Shown here: positions 19,767-27,940 of the stretch, one piece after another
How positions within the stretch are numbered: position 1 is the first letter of the stretch
Layout: each line of letters starts with the position of its first letter
DNA from: JAKFWI01 sp031399165
Lineage (GTDB): Bacteria > Pseudomonadota > Alphaproteobacteria > Caulobacterales > Aquidulcibacteraceae
NCBI GenBank assembly: GCA_031399165.1
Contig: JANNOO010000060.1
Location: 149,239 to 213,238, forward strand
Direction: 5' to 3'
Length of the DNA: 64,000 bases
Translations under genes and position numbers: made by a program
The notes under the pieces: generated by a model
Databases searched by the model: none
Seen by the model: only the letters and a program-made list of their open reading frames with translations
Told to the model about the DNA's origin: nothing

Positions 19767-20354
19767 ATGCGTACTGGCAAAATCACACGCGCCACCAAAG
19801 AGACCGACATCACCGTCGAACTCAATCTGGATGGCGTGGGGAAGTCCTCGATCGGAACGGGCGTCGGGTTTTTCGACCACATGCTGGAGAGCTTCGCAAA
19901 GCACGCCGGCGTCGATCTGACCGTGAAGGCCGCCGGGGACCTGCATATCGACATGCACCACACGGTGGAGGATGTCGGCATAGCTATGGGCGCCGCTGTG
20001 AAGCAGGCGCTGGGCGAGTTGAAAGGCATCCGCCGGTTCGGCCACGCCTATATCCCGATGGACGAGACGCTATCGCGCGCCGCGATTGATCTTTCCAACC
20101 GCCCTTATCTGATCTGGCGGGTCAGCTTCGTGCGCCCCAAGGTCGGCGAAATGGACACCGAGTTGTTCAAGGAATGGTTCCACGCCTTCGCGATGAACTC
20201 CGGCTCATGCGTTCACGTGGAAAACCTATACGGCGAAAACACGCACCATATCGTGGAGTCCTGCTACAAGGCGCTCGCGCGGGCCTTAAGGATGGCGGTC
20301 GAGGTCGATCCGAAAGCGGGCGGCGCGGCGCCTTCGACCAAGGGCGTGCTTTAA
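19767..20354 (+). CDS. hisB: Imidazoleglycerol-phosphate dehydratase
   Basis: Dehydratase step of histidine synthesis. The 195-residue monofunctional protein lacks the phosphatase domain found in enterobacterial HisB, as usual in alphaproteobacteria. Metal-binding histidines are in GFFDHMLESFAKHAG (about 31-45) and HIDMHHTVEDVG (about 69-80), with the repeat motif HVENLYGENTHHIVES (about 150-165). It starts a close run hisB-hisH-hisA-hisF-hisE, separated from hisH by 15 bases. Confidence 0.97.
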   Translation: MRTGKITRATKETDITVELNLDGVGKSSIGTGVGFFDHMLESFAKHAGVDLTVKAAGDLHIDMHHTVEDVGIAMGAAVKQALGELKGIRRFGHAYIPMDETLSRAAIDLSNRPYLIWRVSFVRPKVGEMDTELFKEWFHAFAMNSGSCVHVENLYGENTHHIVESCYKALARALRMAVEVDPKAGGAAPSTKGVL

Positions 20355-20369
20355 CACCAGGGTTCTGAA

Positions 20370-21005
20370 GTGAGCTTCGTTGCGCTCATCGATTACGGCT
20401 CGGGCAATATCCGCTCGGTCGAAAAAGCGCTCGCCGCGGCGGCGGGCGGACGCATGACCGTGCGCACCACCGACAAGCCGGAAGTCATCGCCGCGGCTGA
20501 CCGCATCGTGCTGCCGGGCCAAGGCGCCTTCGCTGACTGCATGCAGGGCTTGGCTGCGCGCGGCGGCGTGGTGGAGGCGCTGATCGAACAGGTGCGCAAA
20601 CGCGGGGCACCGCTCCTTGGCATTTGCGTCGGCATGCAATTGCTGGCCGATCGCGGCCTCGAATTTGGTGAAACGCCGGGACTCGGCTGGATTGGCGGCG
20701 TGTGCCGCCCGCTGAATCGCACCGATCCCTCGATCCGCATCCCGCACATGGGCTGGAACGCGGCGAGGCTGACCAAACCGCACCCGGTGCTCGACGTCCT
20801 GGCGCCGGAGGCGCACGTTTTCTTCATGCACTCCTTCATCCACGCGCCGGCCGACGCGGCGGACATCGCCACCGAAACCGGGCATGGCGAGGTGTTCGCC
20901 TCGGCGGTCGCGCGCGACAATATCGTCGGCGTACAGTTTCACCCCGAGAAAAGTCAGGATAAGGGCCTCGCCCTGCTCTCGCGATTCATAGACTGGCGGC
21001 CATGA
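20370..21005 (+). CDS. hisH: Imidazole glycerol phosphate synthase, glutaminase subunit
   Basis: Class I glutamine amidotransferase that supplies ammonia to HisF. The 211-residue protein starts at GTG 20370 (VSFVALIDYGSGNIRSVEKA). The nucleophile is Cys86 in LLGICVGMQLL, and the catalytic His/Glu pair is in GVQFHPEKSQ near residues 190-199. The stop overlaps the hisA ATG by four bases. Confidence 0.97.
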   Translation: MSFVALIDYGSGNIRSVEKALAAAAGGRMTVRTTDKPEVIAAADRIVLPGQGAFADCMQGLAARGGVVEALIEQVRKRGAPLLGICVGMQLLADRGLEFGETPGLGWIGGVCRPLNRTDPSIRIPHMGWNAARLTKPHPVLDVLAPEAHVFFMHSFIHAPADAADIATETGHGEVFASAVARDNIVGVQFHPEKSQDKGLALLSRFIDWRP

Positions 21006-21724
21006 TCCTTTATCCCGCGATCGACCTGAAAGGCGGCAGCGCCGTGCGCCTGACCGAGGGGCGGCTCGATAGCGAAACAGTTTTCAACGAAAACCCGGCG
21101 GCCCAGGCCGCGATCTTCCAGCGCGCGGGCTTTAACTGGCTGCATGTCGTCGATCTCGATGGCTCGGCCAGCGGCAAACCCGAACATGCCGGCACGATCG
21201 CCGCGATCCTGGCGGCGGCGAACATTCCGGTGCAGGTCGGCGGCGGCGTGCGGACGATGGAGAACATCAATTACTGGCTCGACGCTGGCGTCACGCGCGT
21301 GATCCTCGGCACCGCCGCGGTGCGCGATCCGGCGCTGGTTCGCGACGCGGCGCGCGAATTTCCCGAGCGCATCGCGGTGGCGCTGGACTCGCGCGACGGC
21401 AAAGTCGCGGTGTCCGCATGGACCGAGCAGACCGACGTTTCGGTGATCGAGCAGGCCCGGCAATTTGAAGGCGCCGGCGTCGCCGCGTTGATCGTCACCG
21501 ATATTGGCCGCGATGGCCTCAAGACCGGCGTCAACGTCGAGTTCACCGGCCAAGTCGCGGACGCGGTTTCGATCCCCGTCATCGCATCTGGCGGCGTGCG
21601 CAGCGTGGATGACATCCGCAAGCTGCGCGCCCGCGCCGGCCGGCCCATCCACGGCGCCATCCTGGGCCGCGCGTTGTATGACGGCGACATTGATGCGAAA
21701 GCCGCGCTTGAGGCGGCGGGATGA
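21002..21724 (+). CDS. hisA: Phosphoribosylformimino-5-aminoimidazole carboxamide ribotide isomerase
   Basis: TIM-barrel Amadori isomerase of histidine synthesis. The 240-residue protein begins MILYPAIDLKGGSAVRL with catalytic Asp8, and the second aspartate region is DIGRDGLKTGVNVEF near residues 165-179. GGGVRTMENI and ASGGVRSVDDI are the phosphate-binding loops. It overlaps hisH and hisF by four bases each, so the block is translationally coupled. Confidence 0.97.
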   Translation: MILYPAIDLKGGSAVRLTEGRLDSETVFNENPAAQAAIFQRAGFNWLHVVDLDGSASGKPEHAGTIAAILAAANIPVQVGGGVRTMENINYWLDAGVTRVILGTAAVRDPALVRDAAREFPERIAVALDSRDGKVAVSAWTEQTDVSVIEQARQFEGAGVAALIVTDIGRDGLKTGVNVEFTGQVADAVSIPVIASGGVRSVDDIRKLRARAGRPIHGAILGRALYDGDIDAKAALEAAG

Positions 21725-22482
21725 CCCTCGCCGCCCGGATCATCCCCTGCCTCGATATGAAAGATGGGCGCATCGTCAAAGGCGTGAACTTTGTAGATCT
21801 GCGCGACGCCGGCGATCCGGTCGAACAGGCGTCGGTGTACGATGCGCAGCACGCGGACGAAATCTGCTTTTTGGACATCACCGCCAGCCATGAAGAACGC
21901 GCGATCCTGATGGATGTGGTGCGCCGCACCGCGGAATGCTGCTTCATGCCGCTCACCGTCGGGGGCGGCATCCGCAGCGTCGATGACGTGCGCACGCTGC
22001 TGCTCAACGGCGCCGACCGCGCCGCGATCCAGACGGCGGCGGTGAACAATCCCGATCTGATCGACGCCGCGGCCGGCAAATTCGGCGCCCAATGCATCGT
22101 CGCGGTGGCGGACGCAAAGCGCGTGGGCAAGGGTTGGGAAATCTTCACCCATGGCGGCCGCAATCCTTCGGGCAAGGACGCGATCAAGTTCGCGGTCGAG
22201 ATGGTCGAGCGCGGCGCGGGCGAATTGATGATCACCAGCATGGACCGCGACGGCACCAAAAGCGGCTATGACCTCGAATTGCTCTACGAGATCACCAGCC
22301 GCGTCTCGGCGCCGGTTATCGCCTCCGGCGGCGCCGGCAATGTCCAACACATGGTCGATGCGGTGGTGAAAGGCGGCGCCAGCGCCGTGCTCGCCGCCTC
22401 GATTTTCCACTTCGGAACCCATACCATCGCCGAGGCGCGCGAGGCGCTGAAAGCTGCCGGCGTTCCCGTGAGGCCCGTATGA
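21721..22482 (+). CDS. hisF: Imidazole glycerol phosphate synthase, cyclase subunit
   Basis: Cyclase that uses ammonia from HisH to make IGP and AICAR. The 253-residue TIM barrel has catalytic Asp12 in IIPCLDMKDGRIVKG and the second catalytic aspartate in IVAVADAKRVGKGWE near residue 131. VGGGIRSVDDVR and ASGGAGNVQH are phosphate-binding loops. It overlaps hisA and hisE by four bases. Confidence 0.97.
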   Translation: MTLAARIIPCLDMKDGRIVKGVNFVDLRDAGDPVEQASVYDAQHADEICFLDITASHEERAILMDVVRRTAECCFMPLTVGGGIRSVDDVRTLLLNGADRAAIQTAAVNNPDLIDAAAGKFGAQCIVAVADAKRVGKGWEIFTHGGRNPSGKDAIKFAVEMVERGAGELMITSMDRDGTKSGYDLELLYEITSRVSAPVIASGGAGNVQHMVDAVVKGGASAVLAASIFHFGTHTIAEAREALKAAGVPVRPV

Positions 22483-22799
22483 GTTCGACTTTAGGCGAAG
22501 CGATCGACGCGCTGGCTGACACGATCGCCGAACGCGCCGCAAAGGGCGCGGCCGGATCGTCCTACACCGTGCAATTGCTCGATAGCGGCGTGGCGCGCTG
22601 CGCCAAGAAAATCGGCGAGGAAGCCACCGAAGCCGTCATCGCCGCCGCCACCGGCGACAATCTCGCCGCCGAAGCAGCGGACGTGCTCTACCATTTGCTG
22701 GTGATGCTGAAGGCCGCCGACGTTCCGCCCGCCGACGTCGCCGCCGAGCTCGAAAAGCGCCGCGGCAAAAGCGGCCTGGAAGAAAAAGCCTCTCGCTAG
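22479..22799 (+). CDS. hisE: Phosphoribosyl-ATP diphosphatase
   Basis: Second step of histidine synthesis, hydrolysing phosphoribosyl-ATP to phosphoribosyl-AMP. The 106-residue all-helical protein carries the MazG-like metal site KKIGEEATEAVIAA and EAADVLYHLLVML. It is the last gene of the his block. HisI, HisG, HisD and HisC are not in this window, so the pathway is split between loci. Confidence 0.95.
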   Translation: MSSTLGEAIDALADTIAERAAKGAAGSSYTVQLLDSGVARCAKKIGEEATEAVIAAATGDNLAAEAADVLYHLLVMLKAADVPPADVAAELEKRRGKSGLEEKASR

Positions 22800-22857
22800 G
22801 GTGCGCCGGCTGGCGCAGCGCTCGTTGTTCGCGCGACCAAACTGTTGACAAGCCGGG

Positions 22858-22876
22858 TGTCAGGCTTTACCTGACA
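22858..22876. promoter_or_regulatory. Perfect palindrome upstream of the zinc-finger/HTH gene
   Basis: TGTCAGG (22858-22864), CTTTA, CCTGACA (22870-22876) is an exact inverted repeat. A TTGACA lies at 22845-22850, just upstream, so the palindrome falls where a -35/-10 spacer would be. It is a good operator candidate, possibly bound by the HTH protein encoded 34 bases downstream. No clear -10 box is seen. Confidence 0.5.
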
Positions 22877-22910
22877 TGTAAGGGCTGGCCTAACGCTGGA
22901 GAAGCGCGCG

Positions 22911-23258
22911 GTGGCTAAAACTTTGTACTGCTCATTCTGCGGAAAATCCGACAAGCAGATTGAAAAACTCGCCGCCGGACCGGGTGGCATCTACATTTGC
23001 AACGAATGCGTGGAGGCGTGTCTCCTCATCATGGGCGGTGCGGGAGCAGGCATGAAGCGCCGCTTCGATCCGGATAGTTGGCCCACGGAACGTCTGCTAG
23101 CGATTTTGGCGCCGGTGAGCGCGACGCTTGAGACCTATCGCGAGCATCTTCACGGCATCGTTGAGGCTCTTCGGAAACGGGAGATCAGCTGGGCCAAGAT
23201 CGCCGCGCCCCTTGGCATATCGCGTCAGTCTGCGTGGGAACGGTTCGGGGGTGAATAG
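22911..23258 (+). CDS. ClpX-type C4 zinc-finger protein with C-terminal helix-turn-helix
   Basis: 115 residues from GTG at 22911. The N-terminus is the zinc-binding module of ClpX (Cys7, Cys10, Cys30, Cys33; CX2CX19CX2C with GGIYICNECVEAC), but no AAA+ domain follows. Instead residues about 93-112 (SWAKIAAPLGISRQSAWERF) form a helix-turn-helix. ClpX uses this zinc domain for dimerisation and adaptor/substrate binding; here it probably dimerises a small DNA-binding regulator. A perfect palindrome stands in its promoter region. The gene is followed after 22 bases by the YdeI-like gene. Confidence 0.8.
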   Translation: MAKTLYCSFCGKSDKQIEKLAAGPGGIYICNECVEACLLIMGGAGAGMKRRFDPDSWPTERLLAILAPVSATLETYREHLHGIVEALRKREISWAKIAAPLGISRQSAWERFGGE

Positions 23259-23280
23259 TGCGGCGAAACCTGCAGATCGC

Positions 23281-23871
23281 ATGAGCCTTGGCGCATTTGA
23301 ACGCATCGAGGTCGAGAGTCTCGCGCAATGGCGAGCTTGGCTCTCGACGCATCACGGCCAAAGCCAGAGCATCTGGGTGGTGACGTGGAAAAAAGCCTCC
23401 GGCGGGCCACACCTGCCCTATGGCGATATCCGCGATGAGGCGCTGTGCTGGGGCTGGATAGACAGCCGGCCGGCCAAGCTGGATGCGGATCGCACGATGC
23501 TGCTCGTTTCCCCGCGCCGGCCAGGCAGCGGCTGGTCGGCGGTCAATAAAACGCGGATCGAAGCCCTGAGCGCTGCCGGACGGCTGGCCGCGCCGGGCGC
23601 TGTGGCGGTTGAGCGGGCGAAGGCTGATGGCTCGTGGACGCTATTGGACGGCGCGGAAACGCTTGAGCCGCCCGCCGATCTGGTGGCCGCGCTTGCCGCG
23701 GCGCAGGCGACGGAGCGGTTTGGAGCGTTTCCGCCATCATCCCGGCGCGCCATTCTGGAATGGATCGCGCTCGCCAAACGGCCGGAGACCCGCGCCAATC
23801 GCCTGACCGAAACCGCCCGCCTGGCGGCGCTCGGCCTGCGCGCCAATTTTCCGGAAGCGCGGGGGAGATAG
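23281..23871 (+). CDS. YdeI/OmpD-associated family protein
   Basis: 196 residues from ATG at 23281. The sequence WRAWLSTHHGQSQSIWVVTW, then DEALCWGWIDS near residues 51-61, is the hallmark of the YdeI/OmpD-associated family, whose members are linked to bacteriocin or antimicrobial peptide tolerance. The C-terminal half has the FPPSSRRAILEWIALAKRPE segment typical of the family. No membrane helix or signal is seen, so it is probably cytoplasmic. The biochemical role is not established. Confidence 0.8.
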   Translation: MSLGAFERIEVESLAQWRAWLSTHHGQSQSIWVVTWKKASGGPHLPYGDIRDEALCWGWIDSRPAKLDADRTMLLVSPRRPGSGWSAVNKTRIEALSAAGRLAAPGAVAVERAKADGSWTLLDGAETLEPPADLVAALAAAQATERFGAFPPSSRRAILEWIALAKRPETRANRLTETARLAALGLRANFPEARGR

Positions 23872-23926
23872 CGCCAAACGCGCCGCGCGGCCCTGAGCTG
23901 ACCTGCTGGCATTCGAGTTGATGGTG

Positions 23927-24412
23927 TTACCGCTTCAGAAAAACGTACCACGCCCCTGCCCCGCCATGGGTCCGATGCGCTTGCGCAAAGCCAGCGAGGC
24001 GGGTGCGGAAATCGGGCAGCTCAAGCCAGCCCGGAAGGCGCTGGCGCAGCACGCCGCTTTTGCCGGTGATCACCAGCACGACGCGCGCGCCGCTGGCCGC
24101 CTGGCTGGTGATGAACGCCAGCAGCGCCGCCCGGGCGCCGTCCTGCGTGTAGCCATGCAGATCAAGCCGCGCGGCGATTTCCAGTTGGCCGCGCTGCACG
24201 CGCCGCTCACCGCCGCGATCAGCGGGCGGCGCAGGTTTGCGCGGCTTGGGACCCGGCGATGGTTTCGGCGCAGCCGTCTTTGGCTTCTGCAGCGCCGGCT
24301 GCGGCTCTGCCTGCTCTTCTTCCGGAGGAAGCGCCTTGCCCGGCAGCGGTCTGGCGTGACGGGCCACACGCCGCCAAAGCGCCGCTTCGGCGGGCGTCAG
24401 CGACCGGCGCAT
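23927..24412 (-). CDS. Smr domain (MutS2-type nuclease domain) protein
   Basis: 161 residues. A basic, proline-rich N-terminal half (about 20-75) precedes the Smr domain with LDLHGYTQDGARAALLAFI and the VITGKSGVLRQRLPGWL segment, ending GAGAWYVFLKR. Smr domains bind or nick nucleic acids and appear in ribosome-collision rescue and DNA processing. It lies just downstream of the Tim44-like gene. In many related genomes an mltA transglycosylase gene sits between these two; it is absent here. Confidence 0.85.
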   Translation of the reverse strand: MRRSLTPAEAALWRRVARHARPLPGKALPPEEEQAEPQPALQKPKTAAPKPSPGPKPRKPAPPADRGGERRVQRGQLEIAARLDLHGYTQDGARAALLAFITSQAASGARVVLVITGKSGVLRQRLPGWLELPDFRTRLAGFAQAHRTHGGAGAWYVFLKR

Positions 24413-24421
24413 GGCAAAGGC

Positions 24422-25030
24422 TTAGGCCTGGGCGACGCTGGCGAGACGCCAGTTTGGGTCTTGCGAGGTAACGTCGCGCTCGAACGTCCAGCGTTCTTTG
24501 GTGTCGCGCAGACCATGGGCGCCCTCGGCGAGTTCGGCTTCGAACCGCACGGCGACGCGGGCGACCTCGCCGTCCAGATCAGCGTCAGCGATTTCCGCGC
24601 TTTTCAGGCGAACCAATTCGGGGCCCTTGCCGCCAGAGGCCTCCCGCTCGGTAATCGCCTTGTCGTAGCTGGAGAATACCCGCGTGGTGAGCAGCGGACG
24701 AAGCGCCGCGCGGTCGCCATTGGCGAAAGCCTGGACGATCAGCTCATAGGCGCCGCGGGCGCCCATCAGGAACTGGCCAACATCAAACGAAGGGTCAGCC
24801 CGGGCGATGTCCGCCACGCCGCCGCCGCCAGTAATCGGCGCAGGCGCCGGAGCCGTCGGGGCGGCCGGGGCGTTGGGCTCAGCCGGCGCCATCGCCGGGC
24901 GGGGCGCAGGCGCGCTTGGCCGGTCCGCGCCGGTGCGCCGGCCCAGCACCGAATACAGCGTCGAGAGCGCCACCACGGCGATCACCGCCAAAACCACAAC
25001 TTCCAAAACTTCGCGCGACAAAATTCGCAA
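24422..25030 (-). CDS. Tim44-like domain membrane protein (TimA type)
   Basis: 202 residues. One N-terminal membrane helix (VLEVVVLAVIAVVALSTLYSV, about 8-28) is followed by a Pro/Ala-rich linker and then a soluble Tim44-like domain (about 80-202: FDVGQFLMGARGAYELIVQA, RPLLTTRVFSSY, ERWTFERDV). In Caulobacter the similar TimA protein lies beside secB and is proposed to be an ancestor of mitochondrial Tim44. Here too it is divergent from secB. Confidence 0.85.
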   Translation of the reverse strand: MRILSREVLEVVVLAVIAVVALSTLYSVLGRRTGADRPSAPAPRPAMAPAEPNAPAAPTAPAPAPITGGGGVADIARADPSFDVGQFLMGARGAYELIVQAFANGDRAALRPLLTTRVFSSYDKAITEREASGGKGPELVRLKSAEIADADLDGEVARVAVRFEAELAEGAHGLRDTKERWTFERDVTSQDPNWRLASVAQA

Positions 25031-25223
25031 TCCTTCAGCGTCTGTGGGTTTAACACCCCAGCCTCGCCCATTCCAAATAATATGCCGGGGCCGCTTGCGC
25101 CAGTGCGGCGGTTGCGGCCCGTTGCGGCATTGGCGCCCCCATGCTAGCCCCGCGCGCTCGCTTTTGGCGGGGATGGAATATCAAAATGACGTGCTTTCGC
25201 GCGACTCTGGCGGGATTTTGCTC

Positions 25224-25724
25224 ATGACCGATCTGGACCCGGCGGGCGGCCAGGCCGCTTCCGATGCGCCGCACCTGCGCGTGCTGGCCCAATACGTTAA
25301 GGATCTTTCATTCGAAAACCCCACCGCCGCCGCGGGCGCGCGCAACCAGGAAACGCCGCCGGCCATCGATATGGGCATCGACGTGAACGCCCGGCCGTTA
25401 GGCGACGACAATTCCTATGAGGTCGATCTGTCGATCCGCGCCAAGGCTTCGCGCGGCGAAGACATCATGTTTTTGACCGAGCTGGTCTATTCCGGGGTGT
25501 TTCAGTTCGTGAACGTCGGCGCCGAAGACGTCGAGCCGCTCCTGCTGATCGAATGCCCGCGCCTGCTGTTTCCGTTCAGCCGCCGCCTGCTGGCCGAGGT
25601 GACGCGCGAAGGCGGCTACCCGCCCCTGCTGATCGATCCGATCGATTTTGCCGCGCTCTATCGCGCGCAGCTGCGCGACCGGGAAAACAAGGCCGCCGGC
25701 GATGCGCCCACGCCGCCGAACTAG
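25224..25724 (+). CDS. secB: Protein-export chaperone SecB
   Basis: Tetrameric cytosolic chaperone that keeps preproteins unfolded for SecA. 166 residues from ATG at 25224. The segments HLRVLAQYVKDLSFENP (about 18-34), SYEVDLSIRAKA, FLTELVYSGVFQ and the acidic IECPRLLFPFSRRLLAEVT blocks are diagnostic. The last codons overlap the converging dnaQ gene by 4 bases (CTAG). Confidence 0.96.
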   Translation: MTDLDPAGGQAASDAPHLRVLAQYVKDLSFENPTAAAGARNQETPPAIDMGIDVNARPLGDDNSYEVDLSIRAKASRGEDIMFLTELVYSGVFQFVNVGAEDVEPLLLIECPRLLFPFSRRLLAEVTREGGYPPLLIDPIDFAALYRAQLRDRENKAAGDAPTPPN

Positions 25725-26482
25725 GCCGCGTCGTCCTTCGGCCACGGCGCGCCGCCGGGCAGTTCGGATACGAATTGCGCATGCGCGCTGCGTTCCTCCG
25801 GCGTCGAAAACAGCGAAAGCTGCACCGGCCGTTGTTGCCGGCGGACGACCTGAAGGACCGGCGTTTCGTTTATCTCTTCCGCCGCCGCCTGTTCGACAAA
25901 TTCCAGCGCCTGTTCGCGCCCGCCATGGAGCTCAATATAGATTTCCGCCAGCATCTGCGCGTCCAGCAAAGCGCCGTGACCGCCGGCGCCTTTGCGGGCC
26001 GAAAGGTCGAAACCCTTCTGGTCGAGACGATAATATTTCGAGAGCGCATCAAGGCTGAGGCGCTGGCCGGCGCGCAGCTTTTTCCGCGCCACCGCCAGCG
26101 TATCGATGAACCGCTCTTGCGGATAAATCGGCAGACCCAACCGCTCGAGTTCCGCATTGAGGAACGTGCGGTCGAATTCGGAATTGTGCGCGACGATCAA
26201 GTCTTCTTCGCCGAAGAATGCGCGCAGATCAGCGTGAACCGCGGAAAACAGCGGCTTGTCGCGCAAAAATGCGCCGGTAAGGCCGTGAACCCGCACAACC
26301 TCCTCCGGAACGTCGCGCTCCGGATTGAGGTAAGCGTGGAAGCTGCGGCCGAGTTCGAAGCCAATCATTTCCACGCAGCCGATTTCCACAATCCGGTCGC
26401 CGTCCAGCGGCGTGCGGCCCGTGGTTTCGGTATCGAAAATGACGACGCGGCGGCGGCCGCCAGTCATGCCGGTATCTGCCAT
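25721..26482 (-). CDS. dnaQ: DNA polymerase III epsilon subunit (proofreading exonuclease)
   Basis: 3'-5' exonuclease of the replicative polymerase. The frame is open to 26557, but ATG at 26482 (MADTGMTGGRRRVVIFDTE) is best, with an AAGGG just upstream, giving 253 residues. The DEDD-type site is intact: IFDTETTG (Exo I), AHNSEFDRTFL (Exo II) and GGHGALLDAQMLAE (Exo III, H and D). A clamp-binding-like QLSLF motif is near the C-terminus. It lies 10 bases from coaE in the aroE-coaE-dnaQ block. Confidence 0.95.
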   Translation of the reverse strand: MADTGMTGGRRRVVIFDTETTGRTPLDGDRIVEIGCVEMIGFELGRSFHAYLNPERDVPEEVVRVHGLTGAFLRDKPLFSAVHADLRAFFGEEDLIVAHNSEFDRTFLNAELERLGLPIYPQERFIDTLAVARKKLRAGQRLSLDALSKYYRLDQKGFDLSARKGAGGHGALLDAQMLAEIYIELHGGREQALEFVEQAAAEEINETPVLQVVRRQQRPVQLSLFSTPEERSAHAQFVSELPGGAPWPKDDAA

Positions 26483-26492
26483 CCCTTGCGGG

Positions 26493-27086
26493 TTAAGCAG
26501 CTTCGCGCAGCGCCGCAAGCACCGCGCGTATCTGATTGCGCGCGTCTTCCAGACCAAATTCAGTGTTGATCAGGAAATCGGCCCTTTCGCGCTTTTCGGC
26601 ATCGGGCGTCTGGCGGGCCAGGATTTGGTTCAGCTTTTCCGCGTCCATGCCCGGGCGCGCCAGGATGCGCGCGCGCTGGACCGCCGCCGGCGCGGTGACG
26701 ACGATCACCGCATCGACGATCAGGTCGCCGCCGCTTTCGAACAGCAACGGGATATCCAGAACCACAACCGGCGCGCCAGCGGAATGATGCTTGCGCACGA
26801 ACGCGGCCTGAGTTTCGCGCACAAGCGGATGAACGATGGCTTCGAGCTTGTTCAGGGCCGCATCGTCGCCGAGAACCAGTTCGCCGAGTTTCCCGCGGTC
26901 GATTGCGCCATCCTTCAGCGCCGCGGGAAACGCGGCCGAGACGGGCGCCACGGCTTTGCCGCGTGTCGCGTAGAGCTCGTGTACCGCGGCGTCTGCGTCG
27001 TAGACGGGGATCCCCTCTTCGCGCAGCAAGTTGGCGGTTGTGCTTTTGCCCATGCCGATCGAGCCAGTGAGGCCGAGGATGATCAT
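26493..27086 (-). CDS. coaE: Dephospho-CoA kinase
   Basis: Last step of coenzyme A synthesis. 197 residues with a P-loop LTGSIGMGKSTTANLL near residues 5-20, and family blocks DADAAVHELYA and HPLVRETQAAF. Its ATG overlaps the aroE stop (ATGA), so maf-aroE-coaE-dnaQ are probably translated from one message running away from the predicted origin. Confidence 0.96.
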   Translation of the reverse strand: MIILGLTGSIGMGKSTTANLLREEGIPVYDADAAVHELYATRGKAVAPVSAAFPAALKDGAIDRGKLGELVLGDDAALNKLEAIVHPLVRETQAAFVRKHHSAGAPVVVLDIPLLFESGGDLIVDAVIVVTAPAAVQRARILARPGMDAEKLNQILARQTPDAEKRERADFLINTEFGLEDARNQIRAVLAALREAA

Positions 27087-27940
27087 TCCATGTCCTCCCT
27101 GTCAGCAACCGCCCGCATCAGGCGCGCGCGCGCGAGGCGCACATCGGGCTGCAGCCCGAACCAGATTTCGAAGGACAGCGCGCCCTGATGGATCAGCATG
27201 CCGAGGCCGTCGATCACGTTCAGGCGCCGTGCGCGCGCGGCGCGCAGCAGATCGGTTTCGAGCGGCGCATAGACCGCATCCATGACGATGCAATGATTGG
27301 GCGCACGTTCGACAGGCCAATCGAAGGGCGGCGCGCCAGCCATGCCCAGCGTCGTCGTATTCACGATCAAATCAGCGGATTCGAACAGATCGCCCATCTG
27401 CTCCCACGGGAATGCGTAGCAACGATCCGATATTCCGGCCACTTCCGACGCCCTCTCGGGTGTACGGTTGGCGATCAGGACGCGCCGTACGCCCGCCTGC
27501 GCCAGACCCCATGCGGCAGCGCGCGCCGCGCCGCCGGCGCCGAGCACGAGCGCGGTGCCGGTCATGCTGCGCCAGCCGGCATGGCTTTCATCGAGCGCCG
27601 CGACCACGCCATAGGCGTCGGTGTTAAAGCCTGAAATCGAGCCGTCCCGCTCCCAGCGCAATACGTTGGCCGCCTTAAGCGAAGAGGCTGCCGGGTCAAG
27701 CCGGTCGGCGATCAGGCACGCCGAGAGTTTGTGCGGCACGGTGACGTTGGCGCCGAAAAAGCGCAGCGCGCGGAGACCCTCGAAAGCGCCAGCCTGATCG
27801 TCCGCCGGAACGCGCAGCGCGATGTAAACAGCGTCGAGTCCGAAATCGCCGATCCAGCCATTATGCATCACCGGCGACAGCGAGTGGCCAACCGGATCGC
27901 CCAGCACCGCCAGAATCGATGTCTTCGCCGTGATGGTCAT
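27083..27940 (-). CDS. aroE: Shikimate dehydrogenase
   Basis: NADP-dependent step of aromatic amino acid synthesis. 285 residues with the shikimate-binding DPVGHSLSPVMHNGWI near residues 16-31, catalytic Lys in NVTVPHKLSACLIADRLD, and the NADP-binding ALVLGAGGAARAAAWGL. It overlaps coaE and maf by four bases each. Confidence 0.96.
   Translation of the reverse strand: MTITAKTSILAVLGDPVGHSLSPVMHNGWIGDFGLDAVYIALRVPADDQAGAFEGLRALRFFGANVTVPHKLSACLIADRLDPAASSLKAANVLRWERDGSISGFNTDAYGVVAALDESHAGWRSMTGTALVLGAGGAARAAAWGLAQAGVRRVLIANRTPERASEVAGISDRCYAFPWEQMGDLFESADLIVNTTTLGMAGAPPFDWPVERAPNHCIVMDAVYAPLETDLLRAARARRLNVIDGLGMLIHQGALSFEIWFGLQPDVRLARARLMRAVADREDME

Noticed and set aside
21271..22542. Open frame of 423 codons opposite hisA and hisF
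   Set aside because: Antisense of a clear histidine gene block; no motif.
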